A stretch of DNA of 64,000 nt, taken from positions 299,547 to 363,546 of the forward strand of contig NZ_LMUQ01000076.1 in NCBI RefSeq assembly GCF_009765865.1. Direction: 5' to 3'. Shown piece by piece: positions 53,272 through 62,625 of the stretch. This DNA is from Acidisoma sp. L85 (GTDB lineage: Bacteria > Pseudomonadota > Alphaproteobacteria > Acetobacterales > Acetobacteraceae). The notes below the pieces were generated by a model. The model was given only the letters and a program-made list of their open reading frames with translations. It was not told the origin of the DNA and ran no database searches. Position 1 is the stretch's first letter. Each line of letters begins with the position of its first letter. The position numbers were made by a program, and so were the translations under genes.

Positions 53272-55404
53272 TTGCCCGAAAACTCGACCATTCGCCTTCG
53301 CGAGGGCCTGCCTTATCCCAGGGGCGCGACATGGGACGGGGAGGGCGTCAACTTCTGCCTCTTCTCCGCCAATGCGACCAAGGTCGAGCTTTGCCTGTTC
53401 GATGCCGAGGGCAAGAAGGAGTTGCACCGGATCGAGCTGCCGGAATACACCAACCAGACCTTCCACGGCTGGGTCGGCGGCATCGGCCCCGGCCAGGTCT
53501 ATGGCTACCGCGTCCATGGGCCCTACGAGCCGGAACAGGGCCATCGCTTCAACCCGAATAAGCTGCTGCTGGACCCCTATGCGAAGGCGCATACGGGCAC
53601 GCTGGAATGGAACCCCGCCATCTTCGGCTACCAGATGGAAAGCGGCGACGACACCACCTTCGACGAGCGCGACAGCGCCCCCTTCATGCCGAAATGCGTC
53701 GTGGTGGATCCCGATTTCGACTGGAAGGGCGAGCCCAACCGCAACCCGATCGCTTGGGATCACACGATCCTCTACGAGACCCATGTCAAAGGCTACACCA
53801 AGAAGCACCCCGAAGTGCCCGAGAAGCTGCGCGGCACTTACGCGGGGCTCGGCCAGAAGCCGGTGGTGGACTACATCAAGTCGCTCGGCGTCACCTCGAT
53901 CGAGCTGCTGCCAATCCATAGTTTCGTCGATGACAGCCAGTTGTTGGAAAAAGGTCTCGTCAATTACTGGGGCTACAACACGATCGGCTTCTTCTCGCCG
54001 GCGACCCGCTACGCTTCAGACCGCGCCAATAGCCTGCGCGAGTTCAAGGAAATGGTGGCGAGCATCCATGACGGCGGGCTCGAAGTCATTCTTGACGTCG
54101 TCTACAACCATACGGCGGAAGGCAACGAGCTGGGGCCGACCTTGTCCTTCAAGGGCATCGACAATGCCAGCTACTACCGTCTGCTGCCCGACCAGCCGCG
54201 CTATTACATCAACGACACTGGCACCGGGAATACGGTCAATCTCAGCAATCCGAACGTCATGCGCCTCGTCACCGACAGCCTCCGCTACTGGGTGGCTGAG
54301 ACACATGTGGACGGCTTCCGCTTCGACCTCGGCACCATCCTCGCGCGTGAGCCGCATGGTTTTGACGAGCAGAGCGGCTTCCTCAAAGCCTGCGGCCAGG
54401 ATCCGCTGCTGGCGACCGTAAAACTGATCGCCGAGCCGTGGGATTGCGGACCCGGCGGCTACCAGGTGGGTGGCTTTCCGCCGGGCTGGGCCGAGTGGAA
54501 CGACAAGTTCCGTGACACCGTGCGGGATTTCTGGAAAGGTGAGGCCTCGGCGGCGGCGCTGGTGCCGCGCCTTTGCGCATCCGGCGATCTATTCGACAAG
54601 CAGGGGCGCAAACCACAAGCCTGCGTGAATTTCATCACCGCGCATGATGGTTTCACACTGAACGATATCGTCACCTATAACGACAAGCACAACGAGGCGA
54701 ATGGCGAGGACGGCAAGGACGGCAGCTCCGACAACCGCTCCTGGAATTGCGGCGTCGAGGGACCCAGCGACGATCCCGAGATCGAGGCTTTGCGCGCCCG
54801 CCAGATCCGCAACATGCTGACGACACTTCTGCTGGCTCAAGGCACGCCGATGTTGCTGGCCGGCGACGAATTCGGCCGCACGCAACAGGGCAACAACAAT
54901 GCCTATTGCCAGGATAGCGACATCAGCTGGGTCAATTGGGAGATCGAGGAGAAGGGGCAAAACCTAATCGCCTTCGTCAAGACGCTGACCGGGCTGCGTC
55001 ATCGCTACCCGATCCTTCGCCGCACACGTTTCCTGACGGGCGCCTATAACGAGGAACTCGGCGTCAAGGACGTCACCTGGATCAACACATCCGGGGAGGA
55101 AATGGATGACGCGCAATGGGGCGACGAGGGCATGAAGTGTTTCGGCATGCTGATCGACGGCCGGGCGCAGGCGACGGGCATTAAGAAGCGTGGCGGTGAT
55201 GCTACCATGCTGCTGGTCTTCAACGGCGCGGCGGATGGCGTGAACTTCACCATTCCCGACACGCTCGGCGGCGAAGGCTGGAAGATGGTGCTCGACACCA
55301 ATATCCCTGAAGGCTCGGACAGCAAATTCAACACCGGTGATGTTTATACGATGACAGGCCGCTCCGTGCTCGTTCTCGCCCATGTCGATGAGCCCGCCGC
55401 ATGA
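53272..55404 (+). CDS. glgX: glycogen debranching enzyme GlgX
   Basis: A 710-residue GH13 isoamylase-type enzyme that cleaves alpha-1,6 branches from limit dextrins. The N-terminal CBM48-type domain starts GATWDGEGVNFCLFSANA. The GH13 barrel has DVVYNHTAEGNE, the nucleophile Asp in VDGFRFDLGTI, the acid Glu in LIAEPWDCG, and FITAHDGFTLND with the third Asp. A TTG start is supported by GGAG seven bases before it. It overlaps treZ by four bases. Confidence 0.94.
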   Translation: MPENSTIRLREGLPYPRGATWDGEGVNFCLFSANATKVELCLFDAEGKKELHRIELPEYTNQTFHGWVGGIGPGQVYGYRVHGPYEPEQGHRFNPNKLLLDPYAKAHTGTLEWNPAIFGYQMESGDDTTFDERDSAPFMPKCVVVDPDFDWKGEPNRNPIAWDHTILYETHVKGYTKKHPEVPEKLRGTYAGLGQKPVVDYIKSLGVTSIELLPIHSFVDDSQLLEKGLVNYWGYNTIGFFSPATRYASDRANSLREFKEMVASIHDGGLEVILDVVYNHTAEGNELGPTLSFKGIDNASYYRLLPDQPRYYINDTGTGNTVNLSNPNVMRLVTDSLRYWVAETHVDGFRFDLGTILAREPHGFDEQSGFLKACGQDPLLATVKLIAEPWDCGPGGYQVGGFPPGWAEWNDKFRDTVRDFWKGEASAAALVPRLCASGDLFDKQGRKPQACVNFITAHDGFTLNDIVTYNDKHNEANGEDGKDGSSDNRSWNCGVEGPSDDPEIEALRARQIRNMLTTLLLAQGTPMLLAGDEFGRTQQGNNNAYCQDSDISWVNWEIEEKGQNLIAFVKTLTGLRHRYPILRRTRFLTGAYNEELGVKDVTWINTSGEEMDDAQWGDEGMKCFGMLIDGRAQATGIKKRGGDATMLLVFNGAADGVNFTIPDTLGGEGWKMVLDTNIPEGSDSKFNTGDVYTMTGRSVLVLAHVDEPAA

Positions 55405-57191
55405 GCGTGACGCGAAGCCACGTCCTGCCGCAGGGCGCGGAGTTGCATGAAGGCGGCGTGCGCTTTCGCCTTTGGGCGCCGAGCCAGACGCATATCGGCA
55501 TCGTGATCGACGACCGCGAGCCGGTGGCGATGGCGCATCAGCCGGAGGGTTGGTTCGAGCTTGTGACGGTCGGCGCGCATCCCGGCTCGCGCTACCGCTA
55601 CGTGCTGCAGGACGGTTTGCAAGTTCCCGATCCCGCCGCGCGCTTCCAGCCCGAGGATGTGCACGGCCCCAGCGAGGTCATCGATCCGGCAGCCTATGAC
55701 TGGAAGGATGCCGATTGGCGCGGACGGCCGTGGGATGAGGCAGTGGTCTACGAGCTGCACATCGGCACCTTCACGCCCGAGGGCACATTCCGCGCGGCAA
55801 TTGGCAAGCTCGACTATCTCGCGGATCTCGGCATCACGGCGATCGAGATCATGCCGGTTGCCGATTTTCCCGGGCGCCGGAACTGGGGCTATGACGGCGT
55901 GCTGCTCTACGCACCCGACAGCGCCTATGGCCGGCCCGAGGATCTCAAGGCGCTCATCGATGCCGCCCATGAGCGCGGGATCATGGTGCTGCTCGATGTC
56001 GTGTACAACCACTTCGGACCGGACGGGAACTACCTTCCGGTCTATGCGCCAACGTTCTTCACCGAGCGTCACCACACACCATGGGGTCCGGCAGTGAATT
56101 ACGACGGCAAGCACAGCCGTCCGGTGCGCGATTTCGTCATCCAGAACGCACTCTATTGGCTCGAGGAATACCATTTCGACGGCCTGCGCTTCGACGCCGT
56201 GCATGCCATCATCGATGACAGCAAGCCGCATTTGCTCGTCGAACTCGCTGACACCGTGCGGCAGACCATCACCGACCGCCCGATTCACCTCATCCTTGAA
56301 AACGAGGAAAACGGCGCGCATCGGCTGGAGCGCGAGGCGCCGGGGAAGCCGTGCCATTACACCGCGCAATGGAACGACGATGTGCATCACGTTCTGCATG
56401 TCGCGGCGACGGGCGAAAGTGCCGGCTATTACGGGCAATATCGCGGCCGCACAGATCTTCTCGGGCGCGCGCTGACCGAGGGTTTCGCCTTCCAAGGCGA
56501 GCACATGGAATATAGCGGCAAGACGCGTGGCGAACCGAGCGGCCATTTGCCACCCGCCGCTTTCGTGGCTTTCGCGCAGAATCACGACCAGGTTGGCAAC
56601 CGCGCCTTCGGCGAACGCCTCGCGGCGATTGCGTCGGCAGAAGCGGTGCGCGCGGTTTCCGCCGTCACGCTGCTGCTGCCTCAGACGCCGATGATCTTCA
56701 TGGGCGAGGAGATGGGTGCGACCACGCCCTTCCCATTCTTCGCTGATTTCGACGGCGAACTTGCCGATAAAGTGCGCGAAGGACGCCGCGAGGAGTTCGC
56801 CAAATTCCCCGAATTCCAGGATCCCGAGAAGCGCGACCACATTCCCGATCCTCTCGCCGACAGCACCTTCGACTCCGCCAAGCTGCCCTGGGACAGCTTG
56901 GACCAGAACACGCTGGACTGGTTCCGCCACATCCTCGCGGTGCGCCGTGCCGAGGTCGTGCCGCTGATCCCCGCCATCACGCGAGGTGGCACCTACGAGG
57001 AACTGGGCGAAAGCGCCGTGTCGGTGGTGTGGCAGGCCGGGACTCGGCGGCTGCGACTCCTCGCCAATCTCTCGGCTCAATCCGTCAGCGGCGCGCCGGC
57101 TGCCATCGGCCGCATCATCTGGACGGAAAACACTACCGAGACCGCGGCACTCGGCCCCTGGGCCGTGGTCTGGAGCATCGAAACGGCCTGA
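55401..57191 (+). CDS. treZ: malto-oligosyltrehalose trehalohydrolase
   Basis: A 596-residue GH13 enzyme that releases trehalose from maltooligosyltrehalose. The N-terminal domain contains VRFRLWAPSQTHIGIVIDD. The diagnostic stretch is VYELHIGTFTPEGTFRAAI, followed by LDVVYNHFGPDGNYL, the nucleophile in GLRFDAVHAI and the acid Glu in ILENEENGA. The partner treY is not present in the window. Coupling to glgX suggests shared use of glycogen-derived chains. Confidence 0.94.
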   Translation: MSVTRSHVLPQGAELHEGGVRFRLWAPSQTHIGIVIDDREPVAMAHQPEGWFELVTVGAHPGSRYRYVLQDGLQVPDPAARFQPEDVHGPSEVIDPAAYDWKDADWRGRPWDEAVVYELHIGTFTPEGTFRAAIGKLDYLADLGITAIEIMPVADFPGRRNWGYDGVLLYAPDSAYGRPEDLKALIDAAHERGIMVLLDVVYNHFGPDGNYLPVYAPTFFTERHHTPWGPAVNYDGKHSRPVRDFVIQNALYWLEEYHFDGLRFDAVHAIIDDSKPHLLVELADTVRQTITDRPIHLILENEENGAHRLEREAPGKPCHYTAQWNDDVHHVLHVAATGESAGYYGQYRGRTDLLGRALTEGFAFQGEHMEYSGKTRGEPSGHLPPAAFVAFAQNHDQVGNRAFGERLAAIASAEAVRAVSAVTLLLPQTPMIFMGEEMGATTPFPFFADFDGELADKVREGRREEFAKFPEFQDPEKRDHIPDPLADSTFDSAKLPWDSLDQNTLDWFRHILAVRRAEVVPLIPAITRGGTYEELGESAVSVVWQAGTRRLRLLANLSAQSVSGAPAAIGRIIWTENTTETAALGPWAVVWSIETA

Positions 57192-57256
57192 CCGCTCATC
57201 GCCTTCAGGCTCCCATCCCTGTAAAGGAGGGGGGGCCTGATGAGACGGACCCAGCC

Positions 57257-59077
57257 TTGCACCCTTTCGCCGACCCAGCCGAGGTCCTGAACCGCGTCTT
57301 CGGTTTCCCGGGCTTTCGCGGCCTGCAGCAACAGGCGATCGAGCATGTCGTGGCGGGCGGCGACGCCCTCGTTCTGATGCCGACCGGCGGCGGCAAAAGC
57401 GTCTGCTACCAGGTGCCCGCCCTCTGCCGCTCTGGCACCGCGATCGTCGTTTCCCCCCTCATCGCGCTGATGGATGACCAGGTCGCCGGCCTCCGCCAGC
57501 TCGGCGCCTCCGCCGGCGCGCTGCATTCCGAGCTGGAGCCGGAGGAGAGCCAGCGGGTGTTTCGCGCGCTGATGGATGGCACGCTCGACATCCTCTACCT
57601 TTCGCCCGAGCGCATGCTGTCCAACGGCATGATGGATCGCCTCGCGCGCCTCCACATCGCTCTCATCGCGATCGACGAGGCGCATTGCGTCTCCGCCTGG
57701 GGCCATGAATTCCGGCCCGAGTTCCGCGCGCTAGCCTGCCTGCCCGAGCGCTTCCCCAATGTCCCGCGCATCGCATTGACCGCCACCGCCGATCCCCGAA
57801 CGCGCGCGGACATCCTGCAAGCGCTCGACATGCCGGAGGCGAAAGTCTTCGCCGCCAGCTTCCATCGCCGCAATCTGCACATCGCCGCGAGTCCCAAGAC
57901 CAGCGAGACGGCGCAGCTCGCGAGCTTCCTGCGCCGCCATGAAGGTGCTGCCGGCATCGTCTATTGCGGCAGCCGCGCCAAGACCGAGCGCACCGCCCAG
58001 CGTCTCCGCGAAAAGGGTCTGCCCGCGCTCGCCTTCCATGCCGGACTGGCGCCCGAGGAAAAACGCGCGAACCTCGCGACCTTCCGCTCCGGCGAGCCGG
58101 TCATCATCTGCGCCACCATCGCTTTCGGCATGGGCATCGACCGCCCGGATGTGCGCTACGTCGTGCATCTCGACATGCCCGATAGCCCCGAGGGCTACTA
58201 CCAGCAGATCGGCCGCGCGGGACGGGACGGCGACCGCGCCGACACGTTGCTGCTGTATGGCGGAGAGGATATCGGCCGCGCGCGTCACTGGCTCACGCAG
58301 AGCCAGGCGCCCGAGACGCAGAAGCGCGTCATGCGCGAGCGGCTGGAGGCGATGATCACCCTCAGCGAAACCACCGCCTGCCGCACCCGCACGCTGCTCG
58401 CCTGTTTCGGCGAGGAACTGGCGGAGCCTTGCGGCCATTGCGACACCTGTCTCTCGCCGGTGGCTTTGTTCGATGGCACGGAAGCGGCGCGCAAGGCGCT
58501 CTCCGCCGTCTACCGCACCGGCGAGCGTTTCGGCGCGCTGCATGTGGTGTCCGTGCTGCGCGGCGAGAAGACCGAGGCGGTGGAGCGCCATCACCACGAT
58601 GCTTTGCCGCTGTTCGGCATCGGACGGGACCGCAGCGTGTCCTTCTGGCGCGGCGTGTTGCGTCAGCTCATCGCGCGCGGCGCTTTGCGCACGGGCGAGG
58701 GCGATTACGCGACCTTGGCGCTAGACGCGGATACCGCGCGCCCCATCCTGCGCGGCGAGCAACCGGTGATGCTGCGCGCGGACGAGATGGCGCAGGACCT
58801 GCCCCGCGAGCGCGGCACCGCGCGTCGCGGGGAGGCGCCCGCGCCGGCGGATGTGGCGCCAGAGGACGCGGATATGTTCGCGGCCTTGCGGGCGTGGCGG
58901 AGCGAGGAGGCACGACGGCAGGCTGTGCCGCCTTACGTGATTTTCCACGACAGCGTGTTGCGGGACGTGGCGGCGCTGCGGCCGGCGACGCTGGGGGCGC
59001 TCGGGCGGATCAAGGGCGTGGGGGCGAGTAAGTTGGAGCGATATGGGGAGGGGGTGTTGGGGGTTTTGGGGCGATAG
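57257..59077 (+). CDS. recQ: ATP-dependent DNA helicase RecQ
   Basis: A 606-residue 3'-5' helicase. Motif I is LMPTGGGKSVCYQVPAL, the DEAH box is AIDEAHCVSAWGHEFRPEF, and motif VI is QQIGRAGRDGDRAD. The zinc-binding cysteines are in CRTRTLLACF and PCGHCDTC. A winged-helix region follows, and the C-terminal HRDC domain ends LGALGRIKGVGASKLERYG. The TTG at 57257 is the first suitable start after treZ; the exact start is uncertain. A small hairpin at 57206-57239 precedes it. Confidence 0.95.
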   Translation: MHPFADPAEVLNRVFGFPGFRGLQQQAIEHVVAGGDALVLMPTGGGKSVCYQVPALCRSGTAIVVSPLIALMDDQVAGLRQLGASAGALHSELEPEESQRVFRALMDGTLDILYLSPERMLSNGMMDRLARLHIALIAIDEAHCVSAWGHEFRPEFRALACLPERFPNVPRIALTATADPRTRADILQALDMPEAKVFAASFHRRNLHIAASPKTSETAQLASFLRRHEGAAGIVYCGSRAKTERTAQRLREKGLPALAFHAGLAPEEKRANLATFRSGEPVIICATIAFGMGIDRPDVRYVVHLDMPDSPEGYYQQIGRAGRDGDRADTLLLYGGEDIGRARHWLTQSQAPETQKRVMRERLEAMITLSETTACRTRTLLACFGEELAEPCGHCDTCLSPVALFDGTEAARKALSAVYRTGERFGALHVVSVLRGEKTEAVERHHHDALPLFGIGRDRSVSFWRGVLRQLIARGALRTGEGDYATLALDADTARPILRGEQPVMLRADEMAQDLPRERGTARRGEAPAPADVAPEDADMFAALRAWRSEEARRQAVPPYVIFHDSVLRDVAALRPATLGALGRIKGVGASKLERYGEGVLGVLGR

Positions 59078-59189
59078 ACGGAGACAGATCGCCCTCAAAA
59101 CCCTGGATCGAGTTACGTCAGAGCAGGAAAGGGCTATCCCGGCCCAAAATCTACCGATATCGTAACCATTCCATAATCTTGTGACGCTA

Positions 59190-59767
59190 ATGATTCCTTC
59201 TCTGTCTCATTCTGGTTTGTTGCCTCCATTCTTGGGTGGCGATCCGGCGGTGTCCGCCGATCGGGCACCTTACCTTACTGACATGGCAAATCTTGCAACT
59301 ACCTTCGCAACGTCGATAACCAGAGGGAGCATGTTAGAGGGTCTACTTCGCTATCGAGAGAAGCTTGAGGCGCTTGGTTTTACCGGCTTCCAGTGGATTG
59401 CGGGTAGCTTCGTTGAGGACTGCGAAAATCTGCGGGGTCGTCCCCCAGGTGATATTGATGTCGTTTCGTTCGTTCACGGCCGATTTCAGTAAGGGCGCCC
59501 GCGCAATGGACGCAATTCGTCGAGGCTGAACTTTCCACATTAGCGGGGCTTTTCATGCCGGCCTCAAAACTCGACTTTAACTGTGATGCGTATATAGTGG
59601 AACTAGACGTAGAGTCTGCCAGCTTGGTGCCGTTGACGCATTATTGGTACGGTCTCTTCAGTCATAGCCGGAATGGGGAGTGGAAAGGGATCCTGCAGGT
59701 TCCTTTCCCTGATCCTGCGGCCGATGCGCTAGCTGGAGCTGCGCTGTCGCAGAGGAGAGCGTTGTGA
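59190..59767 (+). pseudogene. nucleotidyltransferase-like (DUF6932-type) gene with a frameshift
   Basis: The first piece (to 59492) reads MIPSLSHSGLLPPFLGG... then GSFVEDCENLRGRPPGDIDVVSFVH, a GS...DxD pattern of Pol-beta-like nucleotidyltransferases. It then stops early. The -1 frame continues from CAC-CGG at 59475-59479 as H-RP and carries on to LDFNCDAYIVELD and HYWYGLFSHSRNGEWKGIL, ending at 59767. One missing base near 59477 restores a 192-residue product. It resembles DUF6932 proteins by recollection of the family. It lies in an AT-rich island and its last codons overlap the next start (GTGA). It could be a sequencing error or a true decay. Confidence 0.65.
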
Positions 59768-60699
59768 ACCGTAAGCTAACCCGTGACATTCTCTTCGCAG
59801 AACAGGCAGCTTTAAATCGTTTGGTCGATCAAGTGCCGTCAGATGCGCTGTTGACATCAATCTCGCTTCGGAGTCGCCGCGATGCGGTCGCCGAGGAGAT
59901 AAAGGCTTTAGATACTTCCACAGATACGACGGGTACCGCGACGCTGGTTTTCGGTGGCCCGCGAGTGCAAGGATCACGCTCAATCGATACAGACTTTGCT
60001 GCTCGCAGTCTCGCAGCATATCAGGATTTGATCACAAAGCAGGCCGTCGGCCGTGTTCACGGTACTTTTCGTCAGAGTGGTCCGATCCCCGATCGCGTAC
60101 AAGCGCGGCTAAATATCACTGGAACATTGCATGGCTCATTCGGGTTCGTGCTTGAGGAAGAGGGAGCGGAGGAGCCCCAACTGTTCGCTTCGACCGTAAA
60201 GATAGCAATTTCTGAAGTCACTGATCTAATACATCACTTTGCCTATGCAGAGGACTTGGAGTTTGAAAAAGCTCTCGACAATATTGATAACCGTCTGATG
60301 ATCAGTTTGAGAGATTTGATAAAGGCTTTGCAAGATTCCGAAGGGACTTTGCGTATAATAGAAAGTGACCGTGAGCGTTACTTTAACAGACAAGCCGTAA
60401 GTCGCGCGTCGTTTCGAGCCAATGATAGCAGCATCTCTGAAAGAGAAGAAAAGGTAAGGGGAAAACTCGTTGGACTCTCTCCTGTTGCCAGGACATTCGA
60501 CTTTGTTCGCGAAGATAATGATGAGACTATAACTGGTGTGGCTGGCTCTCAGCTCAGTCAAGCATTTTTGAGCCGCATTAAGGATGAAGGCCTCGAGCTT
60601 GGACGCCGCTGGTTGGCAACAATTTCAATCAAAACTATCGAGCGGTCTCAATTCTCGAAGCGGTCATATATTCTAACCGACCTAACGGCAGACGAATAA
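59764..60699 (+). CDS. unknown protein coupled to the nucleotidyltransferase-like gene
   Basis: A 311-residue soluble protein with a GTG start that overlaps the preceding stop. The N-terminal ~50 residues look helical. A beta-rich middle holds ATLVFGGPRVQGSRSID and LNITGTLHGSFGFVLEEEG. A charged helical part spans residues ~155-240. The last ~80 residues (GLSPVARTFDFVREDNDETI to SKRSYILTDLTADE) look like a small beta barrel. No family, HEPN motif, nuclease motif or membrane helix was recognised. Codon use and base composition are AT-richer than the neighbours, which suggests transfer with its partner. Confidence 0.7.
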   Translation: MNRKLTRDILFAEQAALNRLVDQVPSDALLTSISLRSRRDAVAEEIKALDTSTDTTGTATLVFGGPRVQGSRSIDTDFAARSLAAYQDLITKQAVGRVHGTFRQSGPIPDRVQARLNITGTLHGSFGFVLEEEGAEEPQLFASTVKIAISEVTDLIHHFAYAEDLEFEKALDNIDNRLMISLRDLIKALQDSEGTLRIIESDRERYFNRQAVSRASFRANDSSISEREEKVRGKLVGLSPVARTFDFVREDNDETITGVAGSQLSQAFLSRIKDEGLELGRRWLATISIKTIERSQFSKRSYILTDLTADE

Positions 60700-60767
60700 C
60701 ATCCAGAGGAACATTGAGAAGCGCTTTTAGTATCTTCCCTTACGATCGAACCCCCACACCTACCTCT

Positions 60768-61038
60768 CTAGATACCGATAATACAAAACAAAATCCCCGC
60801 CTGCGGGTTACCCCGAGGACCAAGCATCCGAACCAGGCTCTTCGGTAGCCCCGACCGTCTTGCCCAGTGTCTCGAAGCCGACGGTTGCCTTGATGTAGTC
60901 GCGCAGGATCGCCTTGCCGGTGTCCACGTCGCCGGTTAACAGCGCGTCGATCCCCTCGCGCAGCAACGCCTCGCCGAAAGAGGGCTCGCGCGCGATGCGC
61001 GTCTGCACCAGATCCTTGAAACTCCGCGTCAGCGCCAT
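60768..61038 (-). pseudogene. HigA-like HTH antitoxin gene with a one-base frameshift
   Basis: The reading begins MALTRSFKDLVQTRIAREPSFGEALL and continues DALLTGDVDTGKAILRDYIKATVGFETLGKTVG, typical of addiction-module antidote regulators. It then leaves the family after a GGGG run (CCCC on the plus strand, 60849-60852). Removing one G restores LPKSLVRMLGPRGNPQAGILFCIIGI, the expected HTH, and gives an 89-residue protein. As read, it ends after 76 residues with an unrelated tail. No HigB-type toxin lies next to it. It may be a slip mutant or a homopolymer sequencing error. Confidence 0.8.
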
Positions 61039-61201
61039 ATCCAGCCTCCACTCACCCCGGCCTCAGCCGTCGTCGTTTATAAGCTGCCCACAACACCCTG
61101 CGCCGCCGCCATCTCGTTACCGACGCTCTTTCGACCGGCCGGCCAACTGAACACGACAGGAATTTGCGAGTTCTTAACGTTGAATAGGTTAGGATCTCGG
61201 G

Positions 61202-61471
61202 ATGCAGCCGATCGATATCACCTGGGGTAGAGTATTCCGCATTTACTGGCTTTTTCTTTGGCGAGGATTTGTCGGAGGTGTGGGGCTGGGAGCCTTGTCG
61301 GGCGTCGGGATAGTAATCTTCCGACATTTCTTTGTGTCGCTGGGGCATGCTGGTGTGGTTTTGGCTACGTCAATAGGGGGAGTGATCGGCATTGTTTGGG
61401 CGGTCGTCGTCATTCGCATGGCGCTTCGAAAACGATATCGTGGCTTTCGTCTTATTATGATTGAGGCATGA
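61202..61471 (+). CDS. small two-helix membrane protein, unknown
   Basis: An 89-residue protein with two hydrophobic helices (residues ~14-45 and ~52-72), glycine-rich, and a basic C-terminus (MALRKRYRGFRLIM). AGGA lies seven bases before the ATG, which supports expression. No family was recognised. It lies at the right end of the AT-rich island, so it may belong to the transferred segment. Confidence 0.55.
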   Translation: MQPIDITWGRVFRIYWLFLWRGFVGGVGLGALSGVGIVIFRHFFVSLGHAGVVLATSIGGVIGIVWAVVVIRMALRKRYRGFRLIMIEA

Positions 61472-61775
61472 AGCTGTAATCGCGAAATTCACCGTAGAGC
61501 GCGCATCTTGGCTTAGCCTGCCCGGCGAGGCCAATTGTCGGCATACTTCTCAAAGAGTCCGGATCTACTTACCATCGGACCGCCCCGAAGAAGGCACGTA
61601 GCAGCGGATATGCCCCGCCGTGGCCCATGAGGTGAAGCAGGAGCAGCGGTTTAAGCGGAACGCCGCAAAATCGCCCACTAGTCCCCGCCCGAGATCAAAC
61701 CCACCCCACACCCCCAGCTTGACACCCGCACCCCGTCCACCCAACTTCGCCCTCGCCCAGCGGAGGCCCATCGCC
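61472..61775. other. intergenic region upstream of the amino-acid ABC operon
   Basis: About 304 bp without a supported gene. A frame runs from 61620 into the ABC ATPase, but its first 52 codons are Pro-rich and unlike the family. No tRNA, riboswitch or clear terminator was recognised. It presumably holds the promoter of the transporter operon and the right border of the AT-rich island. Confidence 0.5.
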
Positions 61776-62591
61776 ATGTCGACCACCACCGTCCTCGACG
61801 CCAGCACGCCGCGCGGGACGGCCGCCGAGGCGCTCCGGATCGAGGACCTGCATAAGTGCTTCGGCCCCCTCGAGGTGCTCAAGGGCGTCTCCCTCACTGC
61901 CCATGACCATGATGTGATCGCCATCCTCGGCAGCAGCGGCTCCGGCAAATCGACCCTGCTGCGCTGCATCAACCTGCTCGAAATGCCCAATGCCGGGGAG
62001 GTCTGGGTCAATGGCGAGCTCATCGCCATGCGCCGCCACAAGGATGGCACCCAGGCCCCCGCCGACCGCCGCCAGGTGGAGCGGATTCGCCGCCGTCTCG
62101 GCATGGTGTTCCAGCAATTTAACCTCTGGACCCATATGACGGTGCTGCAGAACCTCATCGAGGCGCCATGCAATGTCCTGGGACTGTCGAAGCGCGAGGC
62201 GACCGAGCGGGCCGAGGCGATGCTCGCCAAGGTCGGCCTCGCCGAAAAGCGCAATGCCTATCCGGTGCAGCTTTCGGGCGGCCAGCAGCAGCGCGTCGGC
62301 ATCGCTCGCGCGCTCTGCATGGAACCCGCCGTGATGCTGTTCGACGAACCGACCTCGGCGCTCGATCCCGAACTGGTGGGCGAGGTGCTGGCCGTGATGC
62401 GAGATCTCGCGCGGGAGGGCCGCACCATGCTGGTGGTGACGCATGAGATGGCCTTCGCCCGCAGCGTGGCGAGCCGCGTCATTTTCCTCCATCAGGGGCG
62501 GGTGGAGGAGGAGGGCACGCCCGACGAGGTCTTCCTGCGCCCGAATTCCGAGCGCTGCCGTCAGTTCCTCTCGCGGATGCTGACACATTGA
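61776..62591 (+). CDS. polar amino-acid ABC transporter ATPase
   Basis: A 271-residue ABC ATPase of the HisP/GlnQ group. Walker A is [19 protein letters not shown], the Q-loop [15 protein letters not shown], the signature [15 protein letters not shown], Walker [15 protein letters not shown] and the H-loop VTHEMAFA. The octopine/histidine-type insertion ([22 protein letters not shown] region) is present. The ATG at 61776 is preceded by CGGAGG. It precedes a binding protein and permease. Confidence 0.95.
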   Translation: MSTTTVLDASTPRGTAAEALRIEDLHKCFGPLEVLKGVSLTAHDHDVIAILGSSGSGKSTLLRCINLLEMPNAGEVWVNGELIAMRRHKDGTQAPADRRQVERIRRRLGMVFQQFNLWTHMTVLQNLIEAPCNVLGLSKREATERAEAMLAKVGLAEKRNAYPVQLSGGQQQRVGIARALCMEPAVMLFDEPTSALDPELVGEVLAVMRDLAREGRTMLVVTHEMAFARSVASRVIFLHQGRVEEEGTPDEVFLRPNSERCRQFLSRMLTH

Positions 62592-62625
62592 TGTTCACGA
62601 CTGCAAAACGAGAAAGAGGCGTCTC

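Noticed and set aside
57206-57239. Small GC-rich hairpin between treZ and recQ as a terminator
   Set aside because: Pairing is interrupted and there is no T-run. It may be a fragment of the ftsZ-downstream repeat, so it was not listed as a terminator.
60226-60561. A 111-codon minus-strand frame inside the AT-rich island
   Set aside because: It is antisense to the coupled 311-residue gene and has no recognisable features.
61620-61775. Longer N-terminus for the amino-acid ABC ATPase
   Set aside because: The extra 52 residues are Pro-rich and unlike the family, and the ATG at 61776 has a good ribosome site.
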